Positions 39,855 through 39,862 of a stretch of DNA of 39,862 nucleotides are shown one piece after another. Made by a program: the position numbers and the translations under genes. The stretch covers positions 1 to 39,862 of the forward strand of contig PFQT01000053.1 in NCBI GenBank assembly GCA_002788135.1. The letters run 5' to 3'. The notes under the pieces are model-generated. The model searched no databases, was not told the origin of the DNA, and was given only the letters and a program-made list of their open reading frames with translations. This stretch comes from Candidatus Yonathbacteria bacterium CG_4_8_14_3_um_filter_46_25 (GTDB lineage: Bacteria; Patescibacteriota; Minisyncoccia; Phycocordibacterales; UBA1539). How positions within the stretch are numbered: position 1 is the stretch's first letter; the number at the start of each line of letters is the position of its first letter.

Positions 39855-39862
39855 TACTTCTG

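Overview
The window looks like chromosome from a Patescibacteria/CPR bacterium, most likely a Parcubacteria (Paceibacteria) lineage. This is inferred from shortened housekeeping proteins, an AspRS without its GAD insertion, a SUF cluster without SufD, an rpsP-khpA-trmD cluster without rimM, a Parcubacteria-style prepilin remnant, and many genes with weak or absent Shine-Dalgarno sequences. TGA acts as a stop codon: several genes end in ATGA overlaps or in TGA. No 16S gene is present, so the placement rests on gene content only.

Layout. 0.2-3.8 kb: a 2-Cys peroxiredoxin, miaA, tRNA-Trp(CCA), a short rpmG, and alr behind a structured leader or small RNA. 3.9-5.6 kb: an AT-rich pair, an Xre regulator and aspS. 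5.7-6.2 kb: a second copy of the alr-leader-like RNA and a row of four hairpins. 6.3-11.1 kb: a GC-rich accessory block of five exported or membrane proteins with no recognised function (LysM-like/coiled-coil protein, Gly/Ser/Asn-rich lipoprotein, two secreted proteins, a 49-residue membrane peptide), each transcription unit with its own TTGACA promoter and mostly strong terminators. 11.2-15.5 kb: an operon for a DsbA-like thiol oxidoreductase and a MacAB-type ABC exporter. 15.6-16.2 kb: a broken prepilin gene. 16.2-21.7 kb: a compact operon sufB-sufS-sufU-sufC-sufT-engB-hypothetical-bcp. 22.1-32.2 kb: rpoB-rpoC-dnaG-rpoD on one strand. 32.5-34.3 kb: rpsP, khpA, trmD. 34.4-38.3 kb: a two-gene membrane/PH-domain unit, a ClpP-like protease with a palindromic operator inside its promoter, a small hydrophilic protein and rnr. 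38.6-39.7 kb: a decayed IS5-type element and a fragment resembling an IS630 transposase.

Most notable: (1) a family of perfect palindromes at three loci sharing a 25-bp core but with different, fully complementary arms of up to 40 bp; (2) two related ~170-nt candidate RNAs, each with a promoter and terminator, upstream of alr and of the Xre-aspS unit; (3) the GC-rich exported-protein block, where two genes share an identical signal-peptide DNA segment; (4) a 21-bp perfect palindrome in the spacer of the clpP-like promoter; (5) a direct repeat of the tRNA-Trp 3' end next to the tRNA.
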